Source of the DNA: DASXVX01 sp036504075 | GTDB taxonomy: Bacteria > Bacillota > Sulfobacillia > Symbiobacteriales > Symbiobacteriaceae | DNA: 31,150 nucleotides | Assembly (NCBI GenBank): GCA_036504075.1 | Contig: DASXVX010000082.1 | Coordinates: 1-31,150, forward strand | Reading direction: 5' to 3' | Shown: positions 7,171 to 15,453 of the stretch, piece by piece | Layout of the letters: each line of letters opens with the position of its first letter | Position numbering within the stretch: position 1 is the stretch's first letter | Notes under the pieces: model-generated | Told to the model about the DNA's origin: nothing | Databases searched by the model: none | Seen by the model: only the letters and a program-made list of their open reading frames with translations | Made by a program: the position numbers and the translations under genes

Positions 7171-8265
7171 TTACCGGATGGCTTTCTCGGTCTCAGGATC
7201 GAAGAGGTGCACCTTTTCCGTGTTAAAGGCGACCGTGACCCGATCGTTCATCTTGAACCGGAGATTGGGTTCAACTTTGGCGGTCAGGATGTTCTCGCCG
7301 GACTTCAGGTGCAGCTGAATCTCGGAACCCAGCGGCTCCACCACTTCCACCGTGGCGGGCACGTGCGCGCCGGGGTGAGACTGGATGAACGCCGGATCGG
7401 CTTCCACGTCCTCGGGCCGGATGCCCAGCTTCATCTTTTTGCCGCTGTACGGCTTGATGGCCGCCGCCAGGGCGGCGGGCAGGGTCAGCTTGAACGTACC
7501 GCCGTCAAAGGTGCCGGCGTCGCTGGAGATGGTGCCGTCCAGGAAGTTCATGGCCGGCGAACCCATAAAGCCGGCGACGAACAGGTTGGTGGGATAATCG
7601 TACAGCTCCTGGGGCGGGGCGACTTGCTGGATGATGCCGTCCTTCATGACGACGATCCGGTCGCCCATGGTCATCGCTTCCACCTGGTCATGGGTGACGT
7701 AGATGGTGGTGGCCTGCAAGCGCTGGTGCAGCTTGGACAGTTCGGTGCGCATCGCCACGCGCAGCTTGGCGTCGAGGTTGGAAAGCGGTTCGTCCATGAG
7801 GAAGACGGCCGGATCACGCACGGTCGCGCGCCCGAGGGCAACACGCTGGCGCTGGCCGCCGGACAGCTCCTTGGGCTTGCGGGCGAGTAGGTTAGAAAGG
7901 CCGAGGATTTCCGCGGTTTCCTTGACCCGCTTGTCGATCTCCTGCTTGGAGAACTTCCGGAGTTTCAGGCCAAAAGCCATGTTCTCGTACACATTCATGT
8001 GCGGGTAAAGAGCGTAGTTCTGGAAGACCATCGCGATCTTGCGATCCTTGGGGGCCACGTTGTTGACCAGCTTGTCGCCGATGTAGATCTCGCCGTCCGT
8101 GATCTCTTCGAGGCCGGCGATCATGCGAAGCGTGGTGGACTTGCCGCAGCCTGAGGGGCCGACAAACACGATGAACTCACGATCGTTGATCTCCAGGTTG
8201 AAATCCTTGACCACCTTGACATCGCCGAAACTCTTGAAAATGTGCTGCAGACTGACCTTGGCCAT
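7171..8265 (-). CDS. ugpC: Sugar ABC transporter ATP-binding protein (UgpC/MalK/MsmK type)
   Basis: The cytoplasmic ATPase of a CUT1 carbohydrate or glycerol-3-phosphate importer. Visible motifs: Walker A GPSGCGKS (36-43), Q-loop in FQNYALYPHMNVYENMAFGLKLR, signature LSGGQRQRVALGRA, Walker B FLMDEPLSNLDAKLR, and the switch His in YVTHDQ. A C-terminal regulatory TOBE/OB domain follows, with KLGIRPEDV. At 364 aa it is a normal length. The start is ATG 8265 with GGGAGGA upstream. The preceding gene on the same strand encodes a solute-binding lipoprotein, but no permease genes are present. ATPases of this type often serve several permease pairs encoded elsewhere. Confidence 0.95.
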   Translation of the reverse strand: MAKVSLQHIFKSFGDVKVVKDFNLEINDREFIVFVGPSGCGKSTTLRMIAGLEEITDGEIYIGDKLVNNVAPKDRKIAMVFQNYALYPHMNVYENMAFGLKLRKFSKQEIDKRVKETAEILGLSNLLARKPKELSGGQRQRVALGRATVRDPAVFLMDEPLSNLDAKLRVAMRTELSKLHQRLQATTIYVTHDQVEAMTMGDRIVVMKDGIIQQVAPPQELYDYPTNLFVAGFMGSPAMNFLDGTISSDAGTFDGGTFKLTLPAALAAAIKPYSGKKMKLGIRPEDVEADPAFIQSHPGAHVPATVEVVEPLGSEIQLHLKSGENILTAKVEPNLRFKMNDRVTVAFNTEKVHLFDPETEKAIR

Positions 8266-8340
8266 AATCCGGAATCCTCCCTTGGCCCATTGAGCCCTGG
8301 TGTATTCGGGGCGGGGCGGTCCCGACCCACTATCAAACGC

Positions 8341-9588
8341 CTACTGCTTCGCAGGCGTGGTAGCCGAATTACTGAGCAGTTTGATCTGCTCCAAACCCGC
8401 AGCGGCGCTCCGACTGTCCAGGAGGACGTACAGGAGTTCGCGAGAGACGGACGCCTCGGCCTTGTCCCAGGCGGGGCCGGCAGGCAGCGGCTTCTGGCCG
8501 GCCGCCAGCGGGAGGAGCCGGCTGAACTGGGGGTCGCCCTCGAAGGGATTACCAGCGCTCTTGCTCGCCGGCAGCAGGCCGGTATCGCGGGCAATGCGCA
8601 CTTGCTGGTCGGGCGCAGCGATGAACTGGGCCACGTCCCAGGCGGCCTGCAGCTTGGCCGGGTCGCTCTGCCGGAAGAACGAGAAGCCGTAGGTGTACCC
8701 GGTGGTTACATCCCCGGGGAAGGCCGCCAGCGTGAACTTGACGCCCATGTCCCGAAGCGGGGCGATCGCCCACGCCGAGACCGGCATGATGGCAAACGCG
8801 CCTTTGGCAAACAGCGCCCACGTCTCTTCGGCCTTGAGTTTGCCGGTGTCCGGGTGCAGGAACCCCTGCCGCCGGTACTTCACGAGCCGGCCCAGCCCGG
8901 CCTCAGCGTCGCCGGCGATGGACCCGTCCTGGCGGATGACGCCGGACGCCAGGGGCCACCATTCATGGTACCCCGGCAGATGGTAAAATCCAATACCGAA
9001 ATTCCCGTTCCGGGACAATTTCGATAGGGTGGTTTCGAATTCCTCCCGCGTCCAGCGACCGCCGGCGGGAAGTGGCACACCTGCGGTGGCAAAAGTTTGC
9101 TCATTCAACGCCAGCGCCTGCACTTCCAGCAGAGCCGGCACGCCGAATTGCTGGTCGCCTTTCCGGAAAGCGTCCAGCCCGCCTGAGAGGTAGCCGGACC
9201 CGTCCGTCCCGAGCAGCCCGGCGACGTTGTCCAGGCCGGCCTGCAGGTCGGGCAGGGGCCGGCCGAATAGCAGATCGGGCGCGGGACGACTCCCCGCGGC
9301 GGCGGTCTGGACCGCCTTCTCCAACTCCTGGGGGGACGCGAAAACCTGAATTTCGACCTTTACGTTATGATGCTTGCTCGCGTAGGCACCGGCCCGCTCT
9401 TCAAACCAGGACGCCTTAAACCCCGGGGCCGGGTACCCGGCGAGGCCCTGAGAGACCCAGAGGACGATGGACCCCTGATAATCACGCTTGGGCGCCACAG
9501 CCGGCTTGGCACAACCGCTCGCAAAGAGCACGGTTAGACTGAGAAGCAACAGGGCGCACCGGCGCCGCCCCGTGACACGCGTATGCAA
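8341..9588 (-). CDS. Extracellular solute-binding lipoprotein (family 1)
   Basis: The ligand-binding part of an ABC importer, anchored outside the membrane by a lipid. The N-terminus has basic residues, a hydrophobic stretch (CALLLLSLTVLFASGC) and a lipobox with Cys26. The rest matches CUT1 sugar-binding proteins in layout: IVLWVSQGL, VKVEIQVFASPQELEKAVQTA, PDLLFGRPL, WTREEFETTLSKL, GFYHLPGYHEWWPLASG, FAKGAFAIMPVSAWAI, and a C-terminal AWDVAQFIAAPDQQVRIARDTGLLPASK. The start is TTG 9588, 11 bases after AGGAGGG, because no ATG fits. It probably supplies substrate to permeases encoded elsewhere together with the ATPase at 7171-8265. The ligand is unknown. Confidence 0.9.
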   Translation of the reverse strand: MHTRVTGRRRCALLLLSLTVLFASGCAKPAVAPKRDYQGSIVLWVSQGLAGYPAPGFKASWFEERAGAYASKHHNVKVEIQVFASPQELEKAVQTAAAGSRPAPDLLFGRPLPDLQAGLDNVAGLLGTDGSGYLSGGLDAFRKGDQQFGVPALLEVQALALNEQTFATAGVPLPAGGRWTREEFETTLSKLSRNGNFGIGFYHLPGYHEWWPLASGVIRQDGSIAGDAEAGLGRLVKYRRQGFLHPDTGKLKAEETWALFAKGAFAIMPVSAWAIAPLRDMGVKFTLAAFPGDVTTGYTYGFSFFRQSDPAKLQAAWDVAQFIAAPDQQVRIARDTGLLPASKSAGNPFEGDPQFSRLLPLAAGQKPLPAGPAWDKAEASVSRELLYVLLDSRSAAAGLEQIKLLSNSATTPAKQ

Positions 9589-9680
9589 TGGAAATGCAGC
9601 CCTCCTGAATCCGGAATTGGCGGCAACATGTGGCCGCGGCTACTCCAGACTCTTTCGGGCTGCATTCATGCGATTCCTGT

Positions 9681-11351
9681 TTATTTGGGCGGACGATTTT
9701 TGCGATCCGAAAGCTTTCCGGGCAGGCGGGGCCGGGGCTGGCCGGCGGGGCGCTCCGGGGCCGGGTAGTCGGCCCCCCGGGCTTGCCGGGGAGCGAACCG
9801 CCCGGCTCCGGCGGGGCGTGCGGATCCGGCGGGCCGTGCGGATCCGGCGGGCCGTGCGGGCCTGGGAGCAGCCAGTTCAGGCAGGTCGACCGGCCGGGGG
9901 GCACCAGGCCCTGCGGGCCGGGCGGCGGGCTTGAAGCCCACTTGCTGAACTGAAGGCCACACGGGCCGTGGGCCGGGGATGGCAGCGGGCCGTCCGCCGG
10001 GGCGGGCGCCATACTTGGCTCCGGGCCGCGCACCGGGCCGGGTCTCGGGCCGCGCACCGGGCCGGGTCTGGGGCCGCGCACCGGGCCGGGCGCCCGTACG
10101 GGCGGGGCGGGCGGCGGCTTTTGAGTCGGCCTTGGGTCCGCGGATTCCGAGGGCACGCCGCAGGTCTGCCACTTCATCCGGGGTGAGGAACCGCCACTGG
10201 CCCAACGCCATATCCTTCAGCGACAGAGGACCCAAGGTGGTCCGGCGGAGGTGAATGACCTCGTGTCCTACGGCTTCAAACATCCGGCGCACCTGCCGGT
10301 TGCGGCCTTCATGAATCCGGATGGAGACGGTGGAAGCGTTGGGCCCCTTGACTTCGAGCAATTGCACTTCCGCCGGGGCGGTCATGCCGTCATCCAGTTC
10401 AAGGCCGGTTTCCAGCACTTTAATCTTCGCCGGGCCCGGAACGCCCCGGAGTTTGGCAATGTACGTCTTCTTGACTTGCATGCTGGGGTGCATCATGGCG
10501 TTGGCCAGATCGCCGTCGTTGGTCAGCAGGAGCAGCCCTTCGGTATCATAGTCGAGACGCCCCACCGGATAGACCCGTTCAGCGATTTCGCCTTCGAGCA
10601 GGTCGACCACCTTCGGGCGGCCCTCGGGGTCATACAGCGTGGTCACATAGCCCTTGGGCTTGTTCATGATGATGTGGACCAGGTCCTCCGGCTTGCCGAG
10701 CGGCCGCTCGTCCACAACAATCTTGTCCTGGCCGGGCACCACTTTGGTACCCAGTTCGGTCACCACGGTGCCGTTCACTTTGACCCGGCCGGCCTGAATC
10801 AGCTCTTCGCTGTGCCGTCGGGAGGCGACGCCGGCCTGCGCCATCACTTTGTGCAACCGCTGGGCCACCGCCTCTACGGCCTCGTCCACGGGACGGCCGG
10901 GACGGCCGGTTTTCGGCGTGACCCCGGCCGGGGCCGGGCGGGCGCCCTTGAAGGCCACAGCGGCAGGTCGGGCGGTCGTGGCGGGTCGGGCGGTCGGAGC
11001 GGGTCTCCCGGTCGGAGCGGGTCTGGCGGTCTGGCCCACCGGCGCTGTTCCGGCCGGCCGGAAACTCTTTGCGGCACCCCTGGCCGCCGGGCCTGCGGGC
11101 TTGCGGGCGCCACCGCCACCACCCAGCATCGCCCTGCCCTCGGCGGACAGGAGCCCTTGCTCTTCCAACTGCTCCAGAGTCTTGCGGTCCACTCCTGCAA
11201 ACGTCCGGGGGCCTGCCGGGCCCTTCACGGGTTGTCCGGCAGGACGCCTTGCGTCCTTCGGCCGCGCGCCCGGTGCACTCAACTGGGGATTGCGGCCACC
11301 CCTCGCTCCGGTCTCGGCATCACGCCGTGGGTTCCGGGGCTTGTCCAGCAT
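9681..11351 (-). CDS. rluB: 23S rRNA pseudouridine synthase (RsuA/RluB family) with long disordered tails
   Basis: Isomerises a uridine in large-subunit rRNA to pseudouridine. The core is about residues 163-410: an S4 RNA-binding domain (RLHKVMAQAGVASRRHSEELI), then the catalytic domain with GRLDYDTEGLLLLTNDG, where Asp267 is the expected nucleophile, and EGRNRQVRRMFEAVGHEV. Ordinary RluB is about 240-300 aa. Here 160 N-terminal and about 145 C-terminal residues are low-complexity, rich in Arg, Pro, Ala and Gly, with repeats such as RPGAR. These basic tails probably bind RNA or ribosomes. The DNA for the tail holds an 18-bp direct repeat near 9820-9862. The start is ATG 11351 with GAGGTG upstream. 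Confidence 0.9.
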   Translation of the reverse strand: MLDKPRNPRRDAETGARGGRNPQLSAPGARPKDARRPAGQPVKGPAGPRTFAGVDRKTLEQLEEQGLLSAEGRAMLGGGGGARKPAGPAARGAAKSFRPAGTAPVGQTARPAPTGRPAPTARPATTARPAAVAFKGARPAPAGVTPKTGRPGRPVDEAVEAVAQRLHKVMAQAGVASRRHSEELIQAGRVKVNGTVVTELGTKVVPGQDKIVVDERPLGKPEDLVHIIMNKPKGYVTTLYDPEGRPKVVDLLEGEIAERVYPVGRLDYDTEGLLLLTNDGDLANAMMHPSMQVKKTYIAKLRGVPGPAKIKVLETGLELDDGMTAPAEVQLLEVKGPNASTVSIRIHEGRNRQVRRMFEAVGHEVIHLRRTTLGPLSLKDMALGQWRFLTPDEVADLRRALGIRGPKADSKAAARPARTGARPGARPQTRPGARPETRPGARPGAKYGARPGGRPAAIPGPRPVWPSVQQVGFKPAARPAGPGAPRPVDLPELAAPRPARPAGSARPAGSARPAGAGRFAPRQARGADYPAPERPAGQPRPRLPGKLSDRKNRPPK

Positions 11352-11460
11352 ACAGTCAACACCTCACCATCGGACTTTGAAACTCATATGAATGGGGTAC
11401 TCGGGGCATGACACCCCGCTGGCAGCCAGCGCCATGGGTTACGTGGAGGTGACAAGCGAG

Positions 11461-11919
11461 TTGAAACTGGGCCTCGAACTCCTCGCCCGGAATCCCGCCA
11501 CGCTCAAGCTCGGCACGTTCTTTGAAACCTGGATCGCAACGCCCTCGGGAACTCTGCGCCGCTCTCTCGGCCGCGACGAGTACCATCTGGCACTCGTCAT
11601 CGACGCTGGAAGACGTCTGGCTGCCACCGGGCGTACCCATCTCTGCCAGGTTGACCTTGCCGACGCGGGCCTCGGCATCAACCAGGCCCGCGAAGCTACC
11701 CCAGCCGAGGCAGAAATCCCACCGGGATGTCCGGTCGTCTGGGGCATCCGCACCAACCGATTCCTGGACCTGGCCGCGCTGACCGAAGGAACGTCGGCTC
11801 GGTTGATCGTAGATGCAAAAGCGCCGATCGCGTACGGGATCGACCACCCGCTCATTTTAGCGGAAGAGGTGGCCCCCGGCCGCTACATTTTAGACATTAG
11901 CGCGCTCTTGTTGCCCTGA
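11461..11919 (+). CDS. Hypothetical protein, 152 aa
   Basis: Unknown. The open frame begins at ATG 11392, but the best start is TTG 11461, which has GGAGGTGA eight bases upstream; no SD supports the earlier ATGs. The protein starts LKLGLELLARNPATLKLG and contains RDEYHLALVIDAGRRLAA and a C-terminal PIAYGIDHPLILAEEVAPGRYILDISALLLP. It appears soluble, with no membrane segment or known motif. It is convergent with the RidA gene, with only two bases between stop codons, and divergent from rluB. Confidence 0.65.
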   Translation: MKLGLELLARNPATLKLGTFFETWIATPSGTLRRSLGRDEYHLALVIDAGRRLAATGRTHLCQVDLADAGLGINQAREATPAEAEIPPGCPVVWGIRTNRFLDLAALTEGTSARLIVDAKAPIAYGIDHPLILAEEVAPGRYILDISALLLP

Positions 11920-11921
11920 GG

Positions 11922-12383
11922 CTACTTCTTGACGCGGGCGATGATCTCAACTTCGACGGGGCTGTTCATCGGCAGTTCAGCAGCGCCGACGGCCGAACGG
12001 GCATGACGGCCCTGGTCGCCGAAGACCTGCTGGTACAGCTCGGAAGCGCCGTTGATGACGGCGGGCTGGGCCGTGAAGCCGGCGGCGCTGTTCACGAAAC
12101 CGACGACCTTGACGATCTGCTCGACGTTATCCAGGGAACCGACGGCGGCCTTCAGAACCGCCAGGGTGTTAATCGCGCACAGACGGGCAGCCTGATATGC
12201 CTCCTCCTGAGTCAGATCGGCGCCAACCTTGCCCTTGTACTTGAGCTGGCCGGCTTCCAGGCAGATCTGACCGCTGGTGTAGACATACTCGCCAGACTGC
12301 ACAAACGGAACATAGGAGGCTACGGGCTTGGGGGCCTCCGGAAGAGTGATGCCGAGTTCCTTGAGTTTTGCTTCTGCGCTCAT
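11922..12383 (-). CDS. RidA family protein (YjgF/YER057c/UK114)
   Basis: RidA-type proteins hydrolyse reactive enamine/imine intermediates released by PLP enzymes such as threonine dehydratase, protecting other enzymes. The sequence has the family layout: SAEAKLKELGITLPEAPKPVASYVPFVQSGEYVYTSGQ, then QEEAYQAARLCAINTLAVLKAAVGSLDNVEQIVKVVGFVNS, and ends with GRHARSAVGAAELPMNSPVEVEIIARVKK, including the family's conserved Arg in R-x-A. At 153 aa it is the longer subtype. The start is ATG 12383 with GGAGG upstream. It follows spmB on the same strand with a 97-base gap, so it may be a separate unit. Confidence 0.93.
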   Translation of the reverse strand: MSAEAKLKELGITLPEAPKPVASYVPFVQSGEYVYTSGQICLEAGQLKYKGKVGADLTQEEAYQAARLCAINTLAVLKAAVGSLDNVEQIVKVVGFVNSAAGFTAQPAVINGASELYQQVFGDQGRHARSAVGAAELPMNSPVEVEIIARVKK

Positions 12384-12480
12384 TGTTGTGTAATCCTCCA
12401 CATCGTCTTTTTTGGATCAACTTTTAGGGTCTTTCGGACCACAGAATTAACCTGTACCCTCTCCTATTTTTACCACAGGG

Positions 12481-13005
12481 TTAGCGAAAAAACCAGTTGC
12501 AAGCATACAGCGCAGTGAGAAATCCGATCAAGTCGGCGAAGAGACCCACTGCGGCAGCGTAGCGGGTCTTCTTGACGCCCACCGAGCCGAAATAGACGGT
12601 CAGCACGTAGAACGTCGTGTCGGTGGACCCCTGCATGATTGAAGCCAGCCGGCCGATGTACGAGTCCGGGTGGTGCGTCTTGAGCAGGTCGGCGGTAACC
12701 GCCAGCGCCCCGGCGCCGGACATGGGCCGGACGATCATGAGCGGCAGTATCTCGGCGGGAAAGCCCAGCGGCCGGGTGAGCGGGTCGATCGCCCGGGCCA
12801 GCAGTTCCATGGCCCCGGACGCCCGGAAGATCGCCAGGGCCACCATCATCCCCACGAGGAACGGGATGATTTTGACCGCCACCTGCAGCCCCTCTTCCGC
12901 CCCCACGATGAACCGGTCGTAGACTTTCACCTTGCGAATGAAGGCCCAGAGGGGAATCAGCGCCAGCATGGCAGGAATCGCCCAGAGCGACAGTGTGTCG
13001 ACCAT
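12481..13005 (-). CDS. spmB: Spore maturation protein B
   Basis: SpmB works with SpmA in dehydration of the forespore core, which gives heat resistance. It is a small polytopic membrane protein of the nucleoside-recognition (Gate) family. Visible features are VDTLSLWAIPAMLALIPLWAF, EGLQVAVKIIPFLVGMMVALAIFRASGAM, the conserved RPMSGAGALAV and IMQGSTDTTFYVLTVYFGSVGVKKTRYA, and a last membrane helix. The length of 174 aa is normal. The start is ATG 13005 with GGAGGAGG upstream, lying in the last codons of spmA; only four bases separate the two genes, so they are translated from one message. Confidence 0.95.
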   Translation of the reverse strand: MVDTLSLWAIPAMLALIPLWAFIRKVKVYDRFIVGAEEGLQVAVKIIPFLVGMMVALAIFRASGAMELLARAIDPLTRPLGFPAEILPLMIVRPMSGAGALAVTADLLKTHHPDSYIGRLASIMQGSTDTTFYVLTVYFGSVGVKKTRYAAAVGLFADLIGFLTALYACNWFFR

Positions 13006-13009
13006 AGTC

Positions 13010-13603
13010 TTACCTCCTCCGCCGGCGGTTAAACTGCCGGACCGTCCAGTCGGCCCCGACACCGAAGACGGCGGCGATGCTTGACGCCAGCAGCGTGGCG
13101 GCGACGATCTCGGCCGGGTATTTCGAGCCGGAAGCGGCCCGCAGTGCGATGATCGTGCCGGGAATCAGCGTGACCGACGACGTGTTCAGCGTCAGAAACG
13201 TGCACATGGCCTCGCTGGCGGTCTCCGGGTCGTCCGGATTGAGCGTCTGCAACTCCTGCATTGCCTTCAGCCCCATGGGCGTGGCCGCCGACCCAAGGCC
13301 CAGCATGTTGGCGGAAATGTTCATTAATATCGCGCCTACCGCCGGGTGGTCCGGGGGCACCGACGGGAAGAGCCAGTGGACCAGGGGACGCAGGAGCCAG
13401 GCCAGCCCTTCCATGAGGCCGCTCTCCTCGGCCACTTTCATGAGCCCCATCCAGAGGGCCATCAGCCCGGCGAGGCCGATGATCGTTTCAATCGCCAGTT
13501 TGCTGGCCGTAAATGCGGCGTCGGTGACTGCGCCGGCCCGGCCGGTGAAAGCCGCAACTCCTACGCCGATTACCATCAGCAGGAGCCAGATCAGATTCAG
13601 CAC
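13010..13603 (-). CDS. spmA: Spore maturation protein A
   Basis: Partner of SpmB, a polytopic membrane protein needed for spore core dehydration. It begins VLNLIWLLLMVIGVGVAAFTGRA and contains KLAIETIIGLAGLMALWMGLMKVAEESGL, the conserved ILMNISANMLGLGSAATPMGLKAM, and FLTLNTSSVTLIPGTIIALR. The start is GTG 13603, eight bases after GGAGG; upstream in-frame codons run into the repeat region and have no SD. This gives 197 aa, the family's usual size. It probably belongs to the transcript starting before the MFS gene at 15316, though a strong hairpin lies between darA and spmA. Confidence 0.95.
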   Translation of the reverse strand: MLNLIWLLLMVIGVGVAAFTGRAGAVTDAAFTASKLAIETIIGLAGLMALWMGLMKVAEESGLMEGLAWLLRPLVHWLFPSVPPDHPAVGAILMNISANMLGLGSAATPMGLKAMQELQTLNPDDPETASEAMCTFLTLNTSSVTLIPGTIIALRAASGSKYPAEIVAATLLASSIAAVFGVGADWTVRQFNRRRRR

Positions 13604-13652
13604 CCGCGCCACCTCCCGGAAACTGGCCGTGACGGCACGGAGCATACCTATG

Positions 13653-13692
13653 CAAACGGAGGCAGAGGGATGTACCCTTCTGCCTCCGTTTG
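13653..13692. repeat. Long perfect inverted repeat between darA and spmA
   Basis: CAAACGGAGGCAGA and TCTGCCTCCGTTTG form 14-bp perfect arms around a 12-nt loop that can pair a little further. It lacks a T-tract, so it could be a weak terminator, an RNA-processing site or a protein-binding site that sets spmAB level. Confidence 0.6.
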
Positions 13693-13764
13693 TGCCTGTA
13701 CCCAGGTCACTCTTTGTGCCTGGTCCCCCCAGGTCACACTGTGCCTGGACCCAGGCTATACTTT
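13692..13764. repeat. Three tandem ~24-bp imperfect repeats
   Basis: Units begin at 13692, 13716 and 13741, each starting GTGCCTG and holding a small CCTGG..CCAGG-type dyad (for example GTGCCTGGACCCAGG). The last unit overlaps the stop of darA. The repeats directly abut the 14-bp inverted repeat. Confidence 0.7.
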
Positions 13765-14046
13765 GATATTTTTCTCCACGTCCAGCACGAAGACGGTGGC
13801 GCCGCTGACCGGAAACTTCGCCGACCCGGCGCCGCCCGCCGGCCCCTTGGCCGGGCAAGTCTCCTTGATGATCGCCAGCACCTCTTCGAGCTGCTCTGCA
13901 GCCACACCGATCAGAAACGTGGTATTGCCGGCCTTCAGGAACCCGCCCGTGCTGGCCAGTTTCGTTGCGCCAAAGCCCCGCTTCGTCAACTGCTCGGTGA
14001 GTACCGCGGCGTACCCATCCCGCACCACGGCCACGATCATCCGCAT
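13756..14046 (-). CDS. darA: Cyclic-di-AMP receptor, PII-like (DarA/PstA family)
   Basis: Small trimeric PII-like protein that binds c-di-AMP; its output partner is not settled in any species I know. The sequence closely follows the family: MRMIVAVVRDGYAAVLTEQLTKRGFGATKLASTGGFLKAGNTTFLIGV, with ATKLASTGGFLKAGNTTF forming the nucleotide-binding loop, and ends with PVSGATVFVLDVEKNIKV. It has 96 aa, a little shorter than B. subtilis DarA (about 109). The start is ATG 14046 with GGAGGGGG upstream. It lies 16 bases after the MFS gene on the same strand, so the two are probably cotranscribed. Confidence 0.93.
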   Translation of the reverse strand: MRMIVAVVRDGYAAVLTEQLTKRGFGATKLASTGGFLKAGNTTFLIGVAAEQLEEVLAIIKETCPAKGPAGGAGSAKFPVSGATVFVLDVEKNIKV

Positions 14047-14062
14047 GGTTGGTTCCCCCCTC

Positions 14063-15316
14063 CTAAGTTCGATTCGCCTTGGGTGCCTCGCTCCCCTTCC
14101 CCTGCCCAAGATACCGGGCGAGGATCAAAAAGGCAATCGCGGTGAGCGTTCGGGGCCCGGAGCTAAAGAATAGCGCCCTCCGGGTGCCCATGGTCGACAT
14201 GAGGAACGCGCCCACCAGAGGTGCGAGGGTCGCGCTGATCGAAACCAGGGCGGCGTGGACCGCCAGAAAGACCGGGCGTCGCTCGGCCGGCGAAACGTCC
14301 ATCTGGTTGTTGAGCACCAACAGCACCACACCGGCAACGCCGAAGCCCGTCCAGACGTTGATCAGCAGCAGCCAGACCGGCGTTGTCGCCAGGGCGGTCA
14401 GAAACGGCGCTGTGGCCAGGTTCGCCGCAGCTACCGCCAGCATCATCGTGTTGCCGTACCGCTCGCCCCACCGGGCCCACAACGGGAAGACCGCCATCTG
14501 CCCCAGCTGGTTGGCCACCGTCATCCAACTGAGCCAGGAGTTGTTCATGTGCAGGTCGGTCACCTGATACCGGGTGAAGACCGGCCAGGCGATCTGCCAG
14601 GCAAAGTGAAAGGGAACGGAGCAGAGCACGAACAGGAGAAACGGCCGGTGGGAGAACGTCCGCAGATATGTACGGTAGTCGACCCGCTCCGCAGGCAGCT
14701 TGGCCGCTGCGGCTTCCCGCTTCGCGTCGGTCTGCGGTTCCTTCATCTTCAGAAAGAAATAGATCTCCCACAGAGCCACGAAGAACGAGGCCACGAACAT
14801 GATCTGGTAGCCGAGCGGGTACGGAAACAGGCTGTCCAGCGCCCAGCCTACGAACGGGATGAGGAGGATGCCGGCGCCGGTGGTCCAGGTGTTGCGGGTC
14901 GCAAACGCCCTGCCCCGTTCACTGGTGCCGGGAAAGACGTCGGCGATGAATGACTGCATGGCCGTGCCCGCCGCGGAGTTCGGAAAGACCGCCAGCACCC
15001 AGAACCCGATCAGCGCCCAAACCCGGGCGGATTCGGGAAACCAGGGTACCGCTGCGGCGCCGAGGGCTGCCGCCCGGCCCAGCAAAAAGATGGCGGCAAT
15101 CAGCCGCTGCTTGGATCGGGCCCTGGCCACCGCCGCCGCGGCGCCCAGCGTCGCGATGACGCTGGCCAGGTTCGGCCATGACGAGAGATAACCCAGCTGC
15201 AGGTCGGTGGCGCCCAGCTTCACGGCAAAAATGCCGACGTATTGGTTGATCAGGTTGATGCTGGCCGCCATCGCCACAGCGTTCAGGATATTGTAACGGG
15301 CGTTGCGCTGCAACAA
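14063..15316 (-). CDS. Major facilitator superfamily transporter
   Basis: A 12-helix transporter of unknown substrate. The N-terminus (NILNAVAMAASINLINQYVGIFAVKLGATDLQLGYLSSWPNLASVIATLGAAAAV) is typical of a group of Firmicute MFS proteins with an unusual, less charged motif A. A cytoplasmic loop near residue 200 is rich in Lys/Glu/Ala (QTDAKREAAAAKLPAER). It has 417 aa. The start is TTG 15316 with GGGGGAGGA upstream. It heads a likely operon with darA, and possibly spmA-spmB, behind a promoter at 15371-15398. Confidence 0.88.
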   Translation of the reverse strand: MLQRNARYNILNAVAMAASINLINQYVGIFAVKLGATDLQLGYLSSWPNLASVIATLGAAAAVARARSKQRLIAAIFLLGRAAALGAAAVPWFPESARVWALIGFWVLAVFPNSAAGTAMQSFIADVFPGTSERGRAFATRNTWTTGAGILLIPFVGWALDSLFPYPLGYQIMFVASFFVALWEIYFFLKMKEPQTDAKREAAAAKLPAERVDYRTYLRTFSHRPFLLFVLCSVPFHFAWQIAWPVFTRYQVTDLHMNNSWLSWMTVANQLGQMAVFPLWARWGERYGNTMMLAVAAANLATAPFLTALATTPVWLLLINVWTGFGVAGVVLLVLNNQMDVSPAERRPVFLAVHAALVSISATLAPLVGAFLMSTMGTRRALFFSSGPRTLTAIAFLILARYLGQGKGSEAPKANRT

Positions 15317-15370
15317 GCGACAATCCTCCCCCGAACAGTTACGGGCTGCGAAAGGCTTATACCATTACAT

Positions 15371-15398
15371 AGTATAGCATGGTTGTCAGGGTTGTCAT
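15371..15398 (-). promoter_or_regulatory. Promoter for the MFS-darA unit
   Basis: On the minus strand ATGACA (15393-15398), 16 bases, TATACT (15371-15376), about 55 bases before the TTG start. The sequence around it is AT-richer than its surroundings. Confidence 0.5.
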
Positions 15399-15453
15399 AC
15401 CGGGACATCCCCACCCATAGTCTTTTCCCAAAGCCTGAGGAGAGGTGGTCCCG

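Noticed and set aside
10251..11411. 386-codon plus-strand frame opposite the pseudouridine synthase gene
   Set aside because: It is an antisense shadow; the opposite frame carries all S4 and catalytic motifs.
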